64,000 nucleotides of DNA from Nostoc sp. C052 (GCF_013393905.1 NZ_CP040272.1:1116001-1180000), one strand, 5' to 3'; positions 7,545 to 16,900 are shown, counted from the first letter of the stretch. Made by a program: numbers and translations. The notes: generated by a model not told the origin, from the letters alone.

Positions 7545-9755
7545 TCAGTCAGCATTCTCACAATCCATCTGCACCACACAATTTCTTCCTTGTGCTTTTG
7601 CTTGGTAGAGTCCTTGGTCAGCAGCAGCAATTAAGGTTTCAGGAGATAATTGGCTATGAGGTATAATGGTTGCCACACCAAGACTTAGGGTGATGAATTC
7701 ACTGACATCAGAATGAGGGTGAGGCATTTGTAATGCACTAATATTGGTCTGAATATCTTTGGCAACTGCAATAGCCCTTTCGATATCAGTATTCGGCAAA
7801 ATGACTGCAAACTCTTCTCCACCATAACGAGCAACTAAATCTGCGGGGTGTTTCACTGTCTGAGAAATTGTCTTGGCAACCTGTCTAAGTGCATCATCTC
7901 CTGCCAGATGTCCATGCGTATCGTTGTAGAGCTTAAAGTAATCGACATCACACAAAATCAAAGATAGCGAACCTTGTTCTCGTGCCAATCGTTGCCACTG
8001 TGTCTTTAACGTGTCATCAAAGCAACGTCGATTTCCTACTTGGGTTAGACCATCCGAACAGGCAAGGCGCTGTAATTCTTGGTTTGCTTGTTGTAATTGG
8101 TGGTAAAGTTCTGATTGCTGAATAGCGATCGCAGCTTGACCAGCTAACTGGTTAAATAAGTTAATTTCCGATTGCTGCCATTGTCTGCTGTTATGGCATT
8201 GGTGAGCAATCAATAATCCCCACAAACGCTCTTGCTGCAAAATGGGTACGACAAGGTTTGCCCGAATTTGCAGACTTCGGAGGAGATCAATATGACACGG
8301 CGATAGTCCCGCATTTTCAATGTCTTCGATCGCTCTGGTGTTACCTTCTTGGAAGTAAGCTGCACGTGTGGATTTAAAGCATGTGTCCATAACGTGAAAA
8401 CCAAGAATGGACATACACCCTTCTGCTAAGGATTCTACAGCAACTAACCCACTCCAGTCTGGCTCAAACTGATAGATTAATACTCTATCTACCTGAAATA
8501 GTTGTCGCACTTCGGCTGCTGTGGTTTGCAAAATCTCGTCTAACTCCAACGATTGTCGAATGCGCTGCGTCACTGCTGCCACAATTCGCTCGGACTCGCT
8601 TTGGTGTTGAACCTGCTCAACTACCTGAGAATTTGCCGATACTACAGTTAATGCGATCGGATCAAAGTAAGGGGTTGTAGTAATAGGCACTGCACTGGGT
8701 TGAGCAATCAAATAGCCTTGAGCAAGATTTGCACCTCGTTCTCGCAGCCAGTTCAATTCCTCAATGCACTCAATTCCTTCAGCAACGGTCTGGATGTTTA
8801 ATTTTTGAGTAATCTCTAGAAGCTTTTCAGTAATGGAAGCTTTGTAAAGGTCTTGATGTACATCTCGAATTAACTCCATATCCAGCTTGATAAAGTCTGG
8901 ACGTAACTGATGCAGCAAGTTTAGGCTGGAATAGCCAGAACCAAGGTCATCAAGAGCGACTAAAAACCCAGCATCTCGGTAGTATTGTAGTACTGCCTTG
9001 AGGTGGGCTAAATCTTGAGGATTGTCTGACTCCACGACTTCAAAAACAACGCGATCGTGCGAAATTCCAGCAGTATCAATTGCCTCTACTGTACTACGTA
9101 GGCAAAAAACTGGGTCATAAAGTGACGTTGGTGCAAAATTGATGAAGATATGCCCACTCACTTGATGGCGACTGAATTGATTGATTGTGCTGAGGCGAGC
9201 AACTTGGTCGAGTTGTGGTATGAGTCCGGCTTCAGTTGCTAACTCTATAATTGGTGTCGGTAGTACTAAATTGCCTTGTTCATCCAGTCCCCGCAAGAGC
9301 GATTCATATCCAAAAATCTGCGATGTATCGTTAATTGAGACAATTGGTTGGAAGTAACTGGTGAATCGTTCCGCTGCTAACATTTCAACCAGCCAGTCGG
9401 ATTGGTTCAACTGAATGAAGCGTTGTAATGAGGCTATGTCACTAAAATCGTGGATTTGAGGTTGGATAGTACCTCGAATGAAAAGGACTTGCGTTTCTTT
9501 TAATTCTCTTGGTGCAAGTAATTTGGCCAGGTTACGGGCAATTTCTAGAGACTGTCCGGTTCTACAGTTCAAACTCAAACCTGGCCGTTCTTGCATCAGT
9601 TCATACTCAAGAGAAAACTGCTCTAGGTAGGAGGTGACTTTTGTTAGGGTATGTGGAACAGGGAACCAGAGAAAGAGCCTACCTGCCTCCTGAGTCCGGC
9701 AGCGTGCAACATTGCGACAAGCGCAGGTTTTGGAGATAGGACATATTTGGCTCAT
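7545..9755 (-). CDS. EAL-GAF-GGDEF protein with cyanobacteriochrome-type GAF (putative light-regulated c-di-GMP enzyme)
   Basis: This 736-residue protein has an unusual N-terminus with Cys5, Cys11, Cys13 and Cys19 (C-x5-C-x-C-x5-C), possibly metal-binding. An EAL phosphodiesterase domain (about 125-360) follows, with its signature Glu at 151 (YESLLRG), plus DDLGSGYSS, KLD, AEGIE and AQGY, so all catalytic positions appear present. A GAF domain (about 395-550) carries PDWSG, MDTCF and SPCH, with Cys487-His488 at the bilin-attachment position of cyanobacteriochromes, followed by RANLVVPI and WGLLIAHQC. A C-terminal GGDEF cyclase has GGEEF at 645-649. The inhibitory-site position reads HPAD instead of RxxD. 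I infer a soluble bilin photoreceptor that tunes c-di-GMP. Colour sensitivity cannot be read from sequence. Confidence 0.87.
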   Translation of the reverse strand: MSQICPISKTCACRNVARCRTQEAGRLFLWFPVPHTLTKVTSYLEQFSLEYELMQERPGLSLNCRTGQSLEIARNLAKLLAPRELKETQVLFIRGTIQPQIHDFSDIASLQRFIQLNQSDWLVEMLAAERFTSYFQPIVSINDTSQIFGYESLLRGLDEQGNLVLPTPIIELATEAGLIPQLDQVARLSTINQFSRHQVSGHIFINFAPTSLYDPVFCLRSTVEAIDTAGISHDRVVFEVVESDNPQDLAHLKAVLQYYRDAGFLVALDDLGSGYSSLNLLHQLRPDFIKLDMELIRDVHQDLYKASITEKLLEITQKLNIQTVAEGIECIEELNWLRERGANLAQGYLIAQPSAVPITTTPYFDPIALTVVSANSQVVEQVQHQSESERIVAAVTQRIRQSLELDEILQTTAAEVRQLFQVDRVLIYQFEPDWSGLVAVESLAEGCMSILGFHVMDTCFKSTRAAYFQEGNTRAIEDIENAGLSPCHIDLLRSLQIRANLVVPILQQERLWGLLIAHQCHNSRQWQQSEINLFNQLAGQAAIAIQQSELYHQLQQANQELQRLACSDGLTQVGNRRCFDDTLKTQWQRLAREQGSLSLILCDVDYFKLYNDTHGHLAGDDALRQVAKTISQTVKHPADLVARYGGEEFAVILPNTDIERAIAVAKDIQTNISALQMPHPHSDVSEFITLSLGVATIIPHSQLSPETLIAAADQGLYQAKAQGRNCVVQMDCENAD

Positions 9756-10774
9756 AGCTAACTAATTTGCTTAATCCAATTTAGTTTATTATTCCCACTA
9801 TTTTTACTGTAAAAGATAAACTACCCTTCAAATACATGAAGATTTGATGAGTTAAGTAAACTGAATAATTTAGCTGAGTAGATAACCTAACAACACTTAC
9901 CAAAATTTATACGGTACACTCAAGTAATTGCCGATATATTTTGCGTAATTAAGCAAAATAATCAGGAGTGAGATCAATAATTTAAGTTACAAACTAAAGG
10001 TATAAATAAGCAGATTAACAATTCAAAATGACGCTCGTAAACTTGCTAACGCTGCGCTAACAAAATTCAAAATTAAAGACATTTTAGACGTTCGCGTAGC
10101 GTCTCGTAGAGAAGAGAAGTGCCTTGCGATAAGTTAAGAGCGTTGTGGCAGCTGACGCTCCTCCGTCGCTCATAGCGTTGCCATACCGTACCACTTCGTG
10201 GAAGCAAGCTACGCGTTAGCGTCTCTGAAAGAGAAGGCTTTACGCTAGCGCTAACGGGGGATTTAAACCCCGATTGAAATGGCTGCTACATATAGATTGC
10301 AGGTTCTTAAACCCTTTAATTTACGATAAAAAAACTTTCTCTCGATTAATTAAGAGTAAATATAGCGGTTCCCACTCAAATAAGGTGTAGGGGCAATTCA
10401 TGTAGATGCCGAGCGGCTTCCCGCAGGGTACATTGGTGTCAACTTAACGTGAAAACTAGCGTAGTAAAAGCTTTTAGATATTGTCTCGTTCCCAGTCGGA
10501 GACTGGGAATGCCATCCTAGAGGCTCCGCCTCGCTTGCTGGCGGCAGAGCCACCAGGAGCAGCATTTCCAGCCGGAGGCTGGAAACGAGGTTTTAAAGGA
10601 GTTTCAGCTTACAGCAGTTTTCATGTATTTGAACCACATTTATCGTAAGGGCACAGCATTGCTGTGCCCCTACCGCGTGGTCTATTTACCTGAAAATAGC
10701 TGTAAGTTGACTAATTTTAATTATGGGGATTTCCCTGTTCCCTCTTAAGCAGTTTATACACCACAGGCGAACAC
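9756..10774. other. Repeat-rich intergenic region
   Basis: About 1 kb without a gene. From about 10030 to 10260 it holds the common Nostocales sequence containing GTTCGCGTAGCGTCTCGTAGAG, related to copies near 15660, 39720 and 43055. A solo terminal repeat GGTGTCAACTTAA lies at 10435-10447. A mirror-like pair GTCTCGTTCCCAGTCGGAGA / CCGGAGGCTGGAAACGAG spans about 10483-10591. A GC-rich hairpin repeat lies at 10645-10706. The first ~270 bases, upstream of the EAL-GAF-GGDEF gene, are AT-rich and may hold its promoter. Confidence 0.6.
10645..10706 (+). repeat. Interspersed repeat, copy 1 (second copy inverted near 39625)
   Basis: This 62-base unit has a hairpin core (GGGCACAGC/GCTGTGCCC) followed by ACCGCGTGGTCTATTTACCTG and then AGCTGTAAG. 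Essentially the same sequence occurs in reverse orientation at 39625-39686. Both copies lie in intergenic DNA near other repeats. It has no coding potential. Confidence 0.75.
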
Positions 10775-13700
10775 TCAGCCATTCCAAATTCTGCCAATTA
10801 GAGTTGCAATTGCCTTGACTAATTCCTCTGGTTCGATGGGTTTGGATAGATGCTTTTGAAAGCCTGATGCGAGTGCTTGTTGCTGGTTGATTTCTCCTGC
10901 ATAAGCAGTTAAAGCGATCGCTGGCATCTGTTTGGCTTGTTTTGCCTGCAATACTTTAATTTGCTGCATCAGCATATAGCCATCTGTCTCTGGCATCCCA
11001 ATATCACTGAGCAGCATATCTGGTTCTGATTCTGCCAATACTTGCAACGCTTCTTTTGCTGATGTCACAGCAATTACCCTTGCTCCAGCCTGCTCTAGCA
11101 CAAATGTGTGGAAGTCACGAGTATCATCGTCATCATCCACAACTAAGATTTGGATGCCTGCAAGAATTTCAGTCACAGAAGCAGGATTTAATGCAGTAAT
11201 ATTTATGTCTGGTTTTGGGGGTAAATCTTTCTTAATTAATGGTAGCCTGACTCGGAAAATCGCTCCTTGCCCTTCACCTAAACTTTCGGCCGAAATCGTG
11301 CCACCATGTAATTCTATTAAATGACGAACAATTGCTAATCCTAACCCCAAGCCACCAAATTTTCGGGTTGTTGTGCCATCAGCCTGACGAAAATATTCAA
11401 ACACATAAGGGAGAAAGTCAGGGCTAATTCCCTTACCTGTGTCACTGACGGTAATCTGAGCTTGAGTGTCAACGCGCTCTAGTTGAATATCAATTTTCCC
11501 TCCTTCAGGAGTGAATTTAACAGCATTCGATAAGAGATTCCAGATAACTTGTTGTAAACGACTAGAATCGCCCAAAACTTGCCCGAATGAACCATCTAAC
11601 ATTGTCTGAATTTGAATGTTTTTAGCTTCTGCTGCCAAACGCACTGTTTCCAATCCCCCCTCAATCACAAGCACTAGATTGACAGGAAACATCTTGAGGT
11701 TGAGTTTGCCTTGTAATATTCGGGAGACATCGAGCAAATCTTCAATTAGTTGAGCTTGTAATTTAGCATTCCGCTCGATGGTTGCGATCGCTTTCTTCAT
11801 GGCTGCGGTGTCAAATTCACGAGTCTGCAAAAGTCTCGCCCAACCAAGAATGGGATTGAGAGGCGATCGCAATTCATGGGAAAGTACTGCTAGAAACTCA
11901 TCTTTAATCCGGTTGGCTCTTTCGGCTTCAGTTCTGGCAGCTTGCTCAAGTTCTAGGAGGCGATCGCGTTCGGCTTCTGCAACTTTGCGTTCTGTAATAT
12001 CAATTACTGAGCCAATGTAACCTTTAAACTCACCGTCTACCCCAAACCACGGATTAGCAGCATCGATACAAGAGCGATATTCGCCGTCTTTGCGCCGCAA
12101 GCGATATTCCATACGGAAAGCCGAATAACTGCTACTAGCTTCCAGAAAAATATTCCTAACGTCATTGCCATCCTCTGGATGTACAGCATTTAACCAGCCA
12201 AATCCCAGACCCGCTTCCTCGTTTTGACCTGTAAAGTCGTACCAACTTTGACTGAGATAGGTGCAATGGCTATCAGTGTCTGTCACCCAAACCATGAAGG
12301 GGGCATTGTCCGCCATGTTGCGGAACTTTTCTTCACTTTCCCGAAGGGCTTTTTCTGCCTGTTTGCGATCGCTAATATCTGTAGTAAAAATGCTTACTCC
12401 TTCTGCAAAGGGGTAGACGCGATTCTCAAACCAGCGCTGCCAAGTAGGATAAAAGTATTCAAACTGAACAACAGTTTGTTGTGCGTAGGCGTAGCCCGTC
12501 GTAGACATCGCTTGATAAATTTGAGTATAAAACTCGCTGTTGACCACATCTGGAAAAACTTCCCAAATGCTCCTACCTAGCAAATCTTCCTTTTGGATAC
12601 CAACAACTGCTGCTACCTGGTCATTAACAAAGCTATAACGCCACTCTCGATCCAACACATAAAACTGGTCTTTGATACCAGCTAGGACAGTCTCTAAGTG
12701 TGCTTTCGCCACCTCAGCTTCAATTCGCAATCCTTGTTCGCGTTCCATTGCCTCTTGGCGGAGACGAGCCATTTTGAGGGCTGCCTCTACCCGCGCCAAC
12801 AATTCACGGGCAGAGAAGGGTTTAATCAAATAATCATCGGCTCCCGCTTCTAACCCTTCCACCCGTGCCTCTTCCCCTGCCCGTGCCGACAACAGGATGA
12901 TGGGAACTTTTTGCGTCTGCGGATCGGCTCTTAATGCTTGCAGCAGTCCAAAGCCATCTAATCCAGGCATCATCACATCTGTCAGTATCAAGTCTGGAAC
13001 ACGCCCACGAGCAGAATCCAAAGCCGCTAAACCGTCCGGCACTGATTCCACCTCATATTGCTGACTTAATAGCCGTTTGACATAATCGCGCATGTCTGCG
13101 TTGTCGTCAGCCAGGAGAATCCGAGCAGAGGGAGTAGAGGAGCGGAGGGGCAGAGGGGAAAAGGAAGTATTTTCCTCCCTTGCTCCCCTGCTCCCCTGCT
13201 CCCCTGCTTCTTCAGGTAGCCAACGCAGGGCTTCTTCTAAATATGGGATTGCACCTAATGCGGTTGAAGCTAAAGTTCTAGGGGTACTAATTCGGTCTAG
13301 AGGCAAATGAGCATATCCTGTGGGAATTGACACAGTAAAGCAACTACCTGCGCCTAGAACACTGGTGACATCAACTTTTCCACCATGCATTTGCACCAAT
13401 TCTTGCACTAGTGATAATCCAATTCCCGATCCTTCAAAAGTTCGTCCTTGCGCCCCTTTGACGCGGTGGAATCGTTCAAAAAGGTGGGGGATTTCTGCTG
13501 CTGGGATGCCGATTCCTGTGTCTTTGACTGCAAACTCAATATGGTCATTTGACCACTGCAAACTGACCGCAATTTCTCCAGCCATCGTGAACTTAAAGGC
13601 ATTCGAGAGCAGGTTAAGAACAATCTTTTCCCACATCTCCCGATCGACATATACTTGTGCTGGCAGGGAAGGACAATTGACTAATAATTGCATTCCTGCA

Positions 13701-15061
13701 CGTTCTACTGCTGAACGAAATACACTAGCTAGTTCTGTGGTGAAGGTGGCAAGGTTGGTGGGTTCATAAGAAGCTTGAACCCGCCCGGCTTCAATGCGCG
13801 AGAAGTCTAGCAAGCTGTTGACAAGTTTCAGCAACCGGAGTCCATTACGTTGCACCATTTCTAACTGCTCTAGTTCTTTAGGTGGAAGCAGAGTGGCACA
13901 ATTAGTTAAGGTGTCTTCTAATGGCCCCAGCATCAGGGTAAGTGGGGTACGGAATTCGTGGCTGACGTTACTAAAAAAGACGGTTTTCGCGCGATCGATT
14001 TCTGCCAAGGCTTCAGCGCGTTTGCGTTCTTCTTCGTAAGCTTGGGCGTTAGCAATGCTGGCTGCAATTTGAGCTGCAACTAAATCGATGAATCCTTGAT
14101 AATTATCGTCGAATAGCCGGAAGGGGTTTAAACCAGCTATTAATATACCAGCTTTTCCCGTTTGACCGGATGGGGCAATGGGGACTGCGATCGCTTGATG
14201 GGGCGATCGCTGCCAAACACCACAAGGTAGACTACTAAAAGACACTTCCAAATCGGAAATCAGTTTTGCCCGATGGGTTTTGATCACTTCTGCAAAGGGC
14301 CAAACCCCATCAGCATCAAGAGCTACTGTTTCTGGAACTGCTAGATGATTTTGCTCAATGCGACACGTTCCAGCTAAAAAAACTTCCTGCTTATCTGGAT
14401 CAACCAGATAAATCATTGCAAAAGGGAGATCGTAAGGGTTGCTTTCTAAACAACTCGCACTCACCGTACAGGCTTCATCAAACGTCCGCGCGTCTGCTGT
14501 TCTCGCCGCTAGTTCGCGCAAAAGTGCCAACTGACGCTCACCGATAATTCGTTGCGTATCGTCTGTGTTAGCGCAGATAATTCCACCTGTATCGCCCTGG
14601 TCATTAGGAACTGGGCTATATGAAAAAGTATAATAGGTTTCCTCTGGGTAGCCGTTGCGCTCCATAATTAGCAGCAGCGCTTCGTCGTAAGTACCCTCGT
14701 TCTTCAGCATTGCTGATTCGGCTCTAGGCCCGACCTGATCCCATATTTCCCGCCACACGTAGGAAGCTGGCTGCCCAAGCGCTTCTGGGTGTTTGCCGCC
14801 AATAATAGCCTTGTAAGCATCATTGTAAAGGTTAATCAGTTCCTCGCCCCACCAAACAAACATGGCTTGACGGGAAGTTAGCATGATCCGCACAGCAGTC
14901 TTCAAACTCTGTGGCCACTGCTGTGTTGGGCCAAGAGAAGTTTTTGACCAATCCAGTTCTCGCATCCTAGCACCCATTTCACCCCCGCCGAGAAGGAAAT
15001 TTACGTCGGCGTTTCTGGCAGACGTTGACTCGTTCTTCATTAATTCCTCTCGATTGGTCAT
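10775..15061 (-). CDS. Double hybrid sensor histidine kinase (PAS/GAF-HK-REC-PAS-PAS-HK-REC)
   Basis: A 1428-residue soluble signalling protein with no membrane segment. In order it has a PAS-like N-terminal sensor (about 40-175), a GAF domain (180-345), a first kinase core with phospho-His368 (NVSHEFRTP) and ATP motifs (NLLSNAFKF, DTGIGIP, GSGIGLS), a receiver with phospho-Asp695 (LTDVMMPG), two PAS domains (about 790-900 and 910-1025), a second kinase core with His1062 (LSHELRSP), and a C-terminal receiver (VVDDDDDTRD, SDIGMPETDG). The output partner is not apparent and no response-regulator gene is adjacent. The linker between the first kinase and its receiver (about residues 617-648) is encoded by a low-complexity repeat listed separately. 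The start is MTNREE. A second ATG seven codons in is possible. Confidence 0.93.
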   Translation of the reverse strand: MTNREELMKNESTSARNADVNFLLGGGEMGARMRELDWSKTSLGPTQQWPQSLKTAVRIMLTSRQAMFVWWGEELINLYNDAYKAIIGGKHPEALGQPASYVWREIWDQVGPRAESAMLKNEGTYDEALLLIMERNGYPEETYYTFSYSPVPNDQGDTGGIICANTDDTQRIIGERQLALLRELAARTADARTFDEACTVSASCLESNPYDLPFAMIYLVDPDKQEVFLAGTCRIEQNHLAVPETVALDADGVWPFAEVIKTHRAKLISDLEVSFSSLPCGVWQRSPHQAIAVPIAPSGQTGKAGILIAGLNPFRLFDDNYQGFIDLVAAQIAASIANAQAYEEERKRAEALAEIDRAKTVFFSNVSHEFRTPLTLMLGPLEDTLTNCATLLPPKELEQLEMVQRNGLRLLKLVNSLLDFSRIEAGRVQASYEPTNLATFTTELASVFRSAVERAGMQLLVNCPSLPAQVYVDREMWEKIVLNLLSNAFKFTMAGEIAVSLQWSNDHIEFAVKDTGIGIPAAEIPHLFERFHRVKGAQGRTFEGSGIGLSLVQELVQMHGGKVDVTSVLGAGSCFTVSIPTGYAHLPLDRISTPRTLASTALGAIPYLEEALRWLPEEAGEQGSRGAREENTSFSPLPLRSSTPSARILLADDNADMRDYVKRLLSQQYEVESVPDGLAALDSARGRVPDLILTDVMMPGLDGFGLLQALRADPQTQKVPIILLSARAGEEARVEGLEAGADDYLIKPFSARELLARVEAALKMARLRQEAMEREQGLRIEAEVAKAHLETVLAGIKDQFYVLDREWRYSFVNDQVAAVVGIQKEDLLGRSIWEVFPDVVNSEFYTQIYQAMSTTGYAYAQQTVVQFEYFYPTWQRWFENRVYPFAEGVSIFTTDISDRKQAEKALRESEEKFRNMADNAPFMVWVTDTDSHCTYLSQSWYDFTGQNEEAGLGFGWLNAVHPEDGNDVRNIFLEASSSYSAFRMEYRLRRKDGEYRSCIDAANPWFGVDGEFKGYIGSVIDITERKVAEAERDRLLELEQAARTEAERANRIKDEFLAVLSHELRSPLNPILGWARLLQTREFDTAAMKKAIATIERNAKLQAQLIEDLLDVSRILQGKLNLKMFPVNLVLVIEGGLETVRLAAEAKNIQIQTMLDGSFGQVLGDSSRLQQVIWNLLSNAVKFTPEGGKIDIQLERVDTQAQITVSDTGKGISPDFLPYVFEYFRQADGTTTRKFGGLGLGLAIVRHLIELHGGTISAESLGEGQGAIFRVRLPLIKKDLPPKPDINITALNPASVTEILAGIQILVVDDDDDTRDFHTFVLEQAGARVIAVTSAKEALQVLAESEPDMLLSDIGMPETDGYMLMQQIKVLQAKQAKQMPAIALTAYAGEINQQQALASGFQKHLSKPIEPEELVKAIATLIGRIWNG
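13119..13212. repeat. Low-complexity interspersed repeat inside the histidine kinase gene
   Basis: The plus strand reads through a purine-rich arm (GAGGAGCGGAGGGGCAGAGG) and then a pyrimidine arm with three to four copies of GCTCCCCT. The same motif in the other orientation lies in intergenic DNA at 38329-38362. In the kinase it encodes the Gly/Ser/Arg/Pro-rich interdomain linker and keeps the reading frame open. Confidence 0.7.
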
Positions 15062-15338
15062 GCGTCGGTTACAAGCTACATTTGCGATCGTCTTTTGGGA
15101 AAATCCTCTAGGAATTAAGACGTTTAAGCTTCTAAACAGTCATTTTAGAGGATATTTAAGGCTATATACAGCGTGAAATGCTAACTCTGTTGTGACTTTT
15201 CAAAGCATTGAACTAGTCTTTTTGGGGCAAGTTGCTGTTTTGACTATTTTTATTGTCACCTTTATATCATCAATATTCTCAGCTACCAAGGGGGATTCTC
15301 ATTCAAAACTCACAAAACTATTCTTATAAGTATGTTGG

Positions 15339-15578
15339 CTAAATAATTTGACTATGTTCACCTGACTCATTGAGTAGGCTCCTAATTCGCAGTGTTGCTA
15401 AAAGAGAAGGTGTTACATATCCATTTTTACAACGATTAATTGTTGGAAAGATGATACCAAACTCAGTAGCAAAACTTTCTTTAGACAGATTTACCTCTTG
15501 CCGCAAGGCACGAACTAGTTGGTCAATATTAGGTTGCTTCGCCGCAAGTAAATTTATACTCTGAAGCATATAGATCAA
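15339..15578 (-). CDS. Small XRE-like helix-turn-helix protein
   Basis: This is a 79-residue frame. Residues about 20-65 (QLVRALRQEVNLSKESFA, then FPTINRCKNG and PSLLATLRIRSLL) follow the XRE/Cro helix-turn-helix pattern in which RxxxGLSxExFA and FPTINRWENG are typical. In this copy the recognition-helix region has Cys for the usual Trp and Lys for Glu. It may be a DNA-binding regulator, or the antitoxin half of a lost pair, but no toxin-like partner flanks it. The neighbours are the histidine kinase, 277 bases away, and repeat DNA. Two possible starts (MIY and MLQ) differ by three codons. Expression is not certain. Confidence 0.6.
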   Translation of the reverse strand: MIYMLQSINLLAAKQPNIDQLVRALRQEVNLSKESFATEFGIIFPTINRCKNGYVTPSLLATLRIRSLLNESGEHSQII

Positions 15579-15626
15579 AGTTTATAAAGCACTATATAAG
15601 TACTAATGCAAAATTAAATATACATT

Positions 15627-15688
15627 TGTCATTGCGAACGCTACATTTCATTTTGCTCTCTACGAGACGCTACGCGAACGCAATGACA
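15627..15688. repeat. Short palindromic repeat with TGTCATTGCG ends, copy 1
   Basis: The 10-base ends TGTCATTGCG (15627-15636) and CGCAATGACA (15679-15688) are perfect inverted repeats. The inside contains CTCTACGAGACGCTACGCGA, a string found in several repeats of the window. The second copy is 218 bases away. It looks like a miniature palindromic element of Nostocales. Confidence 0.7.
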
Positions 15689-15905
15689 TAAATAATTTTG
15701 CGTAACCACTTATGATCAATTTTTACGACGGAGTGTTCTTTTTCGTCTATTATTCTTGAGATAGAGATTGTGATTAAGTCAGAACATCACAAATTTTATC
15801 ATAAGATTAATTTATCGCTTCAAGAAAAAAGAATATTTGATTTTATTTGCGAAGTCGCTTTATCCTAAAATCAGTGGGAGCATCCCAATTTTGCAAGAAC
15901 ATGTT

Positions 15906-15991
15906 TGTCATTGCGTTTGCTCCACGATGTTGCGTACCCTGGGGGTTCTCCGTTCGCGTAGCGTTCCGTAGGAAAGGAGTACGCAATGACA
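15906..15991. repeat. Short palindromic repeat with TGTCATTGCG ends, copy 2
   Basis: This copy has the same perfect 10-base ends (15906-15915 and 15982-15991) as the copy at 15627, with a different 66-base interior containing GTTCGCGTAGCGTTCCGTAG. The rest of the 503-base gap between the XRE-like gene and the secreted protein at 16082 is AT-rich and shows no gene. Confidence 0.7.
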
Positions 15992-16081
15992 ATTTATCAC
16001 CTGGGTTTGATATAACTTACACATTTGGGATGCTCCCCTTGGTTTGCGATTAATAAAAATAATAAACAGGATAATATTTAA

Positions 16082-16450
16082 ATGTTAGAGCAGCAGATTG
16101 ATTGCCCCACCAGACCTAAGACAAGTTCAATGATCATGAAACTTTTCCAAATAAGTCTAGTGGTCTTAGTACTTTTGATCAACTTAGCAGTTGCTTTCCC
16201 CTCTTGTGCAGAAAGTACGCCTTCTTTGCCTAGCAATTCTAACTACTTTGAAGTTGGGCAAAAAGTTATTTGGCTTTACAAGCCTCGCGCAGATTCTAGC
16301 GATGTTCAAAGAATTCCCGCCGAAATAGTCAAGTTAAGTTCCAAGCAAGTGCAAATTAAGGTATACAAACATAACAATGAATCTGTTAATCGTTGGGTAA
16401 ATCCCAACAAGCTTGAGAAGTCACAGAAAGTTAAAGAATCGGTATTCTAA
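16082..16450 (+). CDS. Small secreted protein with N-terminal signal peptide, function unknown
   Basis: The frame has 122 codons. A typical signal peptide (MKLFQISLVVLVLLINLAVA, then a cleavage-like FPSCAES) begins at the internal ATG at 16136, or at MIM from 16130, so the first 16-18 residues may be untranslated. The mature part is about 80 residues, with a small beta-rich segment (GQKVIWLYKPR, then IPAEIVKLSSKQVQIKVY and RWVNPNKLE) that resembles an SH3-like fold reading out as VG-x-KV-W ... V-x-PxxL. I do not recognise a named family. It stands alone between repeat regions. A periplasmic or secreted location is inferred. Confidence 0.6.
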   Translation: MLEQQIDCPTRPKTSSMIMKLFQISLVVLVLLINLAVAFPSCAESTPSLPSNSNYFEVGQKVIWLYKPRADSSDVQRIPAEIVKLSSKQVQIKVYKHNNESVNRWVNPNKLEKSQKVKESVF

Positions 16451-16501
16451 AATTTTGCTGGATGAAATTAAATCTAATTTTAGCTAAGTACAAAACCAGA
16501 C

Positions 16502-16621
16502 GTAGGTTGGGTGGAGCGGAGCGCAACCCAACAGATATCAGGATGTTGGCTTTGGCAAAGCCTCCAACGCCACTTGCTAGAACGCTCTTAACCCGCGCAA
16601 CGCAGTGGTTCCCCAACCTAC
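16502..16621. repeat. Miniature inverted-repeat element (GTAGGTTGGG ends)
   Basis: The ends GTAGGTTGGG (16502-16511) and CCCAACCTAC (16612-16621) are perfect 10-base inverted repeats around 100 bases without a gene. An inner inverted repeat is also visible (GTTGGGTGGAGCGGAGCGCA near the left end). Elements with this GTTGGG...CCCAAC motif are widespread in cyanobacteria (general knowledge). Confidence 0.65.
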
Positions 16622-16695
16622 AATTTTTTTGCAACATTTTAGCCTTGACACACCACTACAGTACCTACTTTTGTTCAAAAATTAAATAGTAATCC

Positions 16696-16837
16696 CAATA
16701 CTTGTCGGGTTTTGGGGAAAAGGGGAAGGTGGGGCCCCCTCTGGGGATAAGGGGCGGGGGAAAGAGGAAAGAAAAAACCTTTAACCTTTTCCCTAAACCC
16801 AATTCCAAGTTAAAAATCTACAAAGCGAGCAGTATTG
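16696..16837. repeat. CAATACT/AGTATTG miniature element, copy 1
   Basis: It begins CAATACTTGTCGGG and ends CGAGCAGTATTG. The inside carries the purine-rich GGGGAAAAGGGG block and the ACCTTTAACCTTTTCCC block shared with the copies at 23137 and 43209. A 77-codon plus-strand frame crosses the element but is not a gene. The rest of the 523-base gap is AT-rich. Confidence 0.75.
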
Positions 16838-16900
16838 ATAGTAATTCTATAGGTACAAAACTATTTGTATATAGCAATCCTAAATCATTCATAAGTGACG

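Noticed and set aside
12224..12580. 118-codon plus-strand frame opposite a PAS domain of the histidine kinase
   Set aside because: Antisense shadow of conserved kinase coding sequence. No ribosome-binding site or family match.
13320..13769. 149-codon plus-strand frame opposite the histidine kinase
   Set aside because: It lies fully antisense to the first HATPase region. Codons mirror the kinase and the translation resembles no family.
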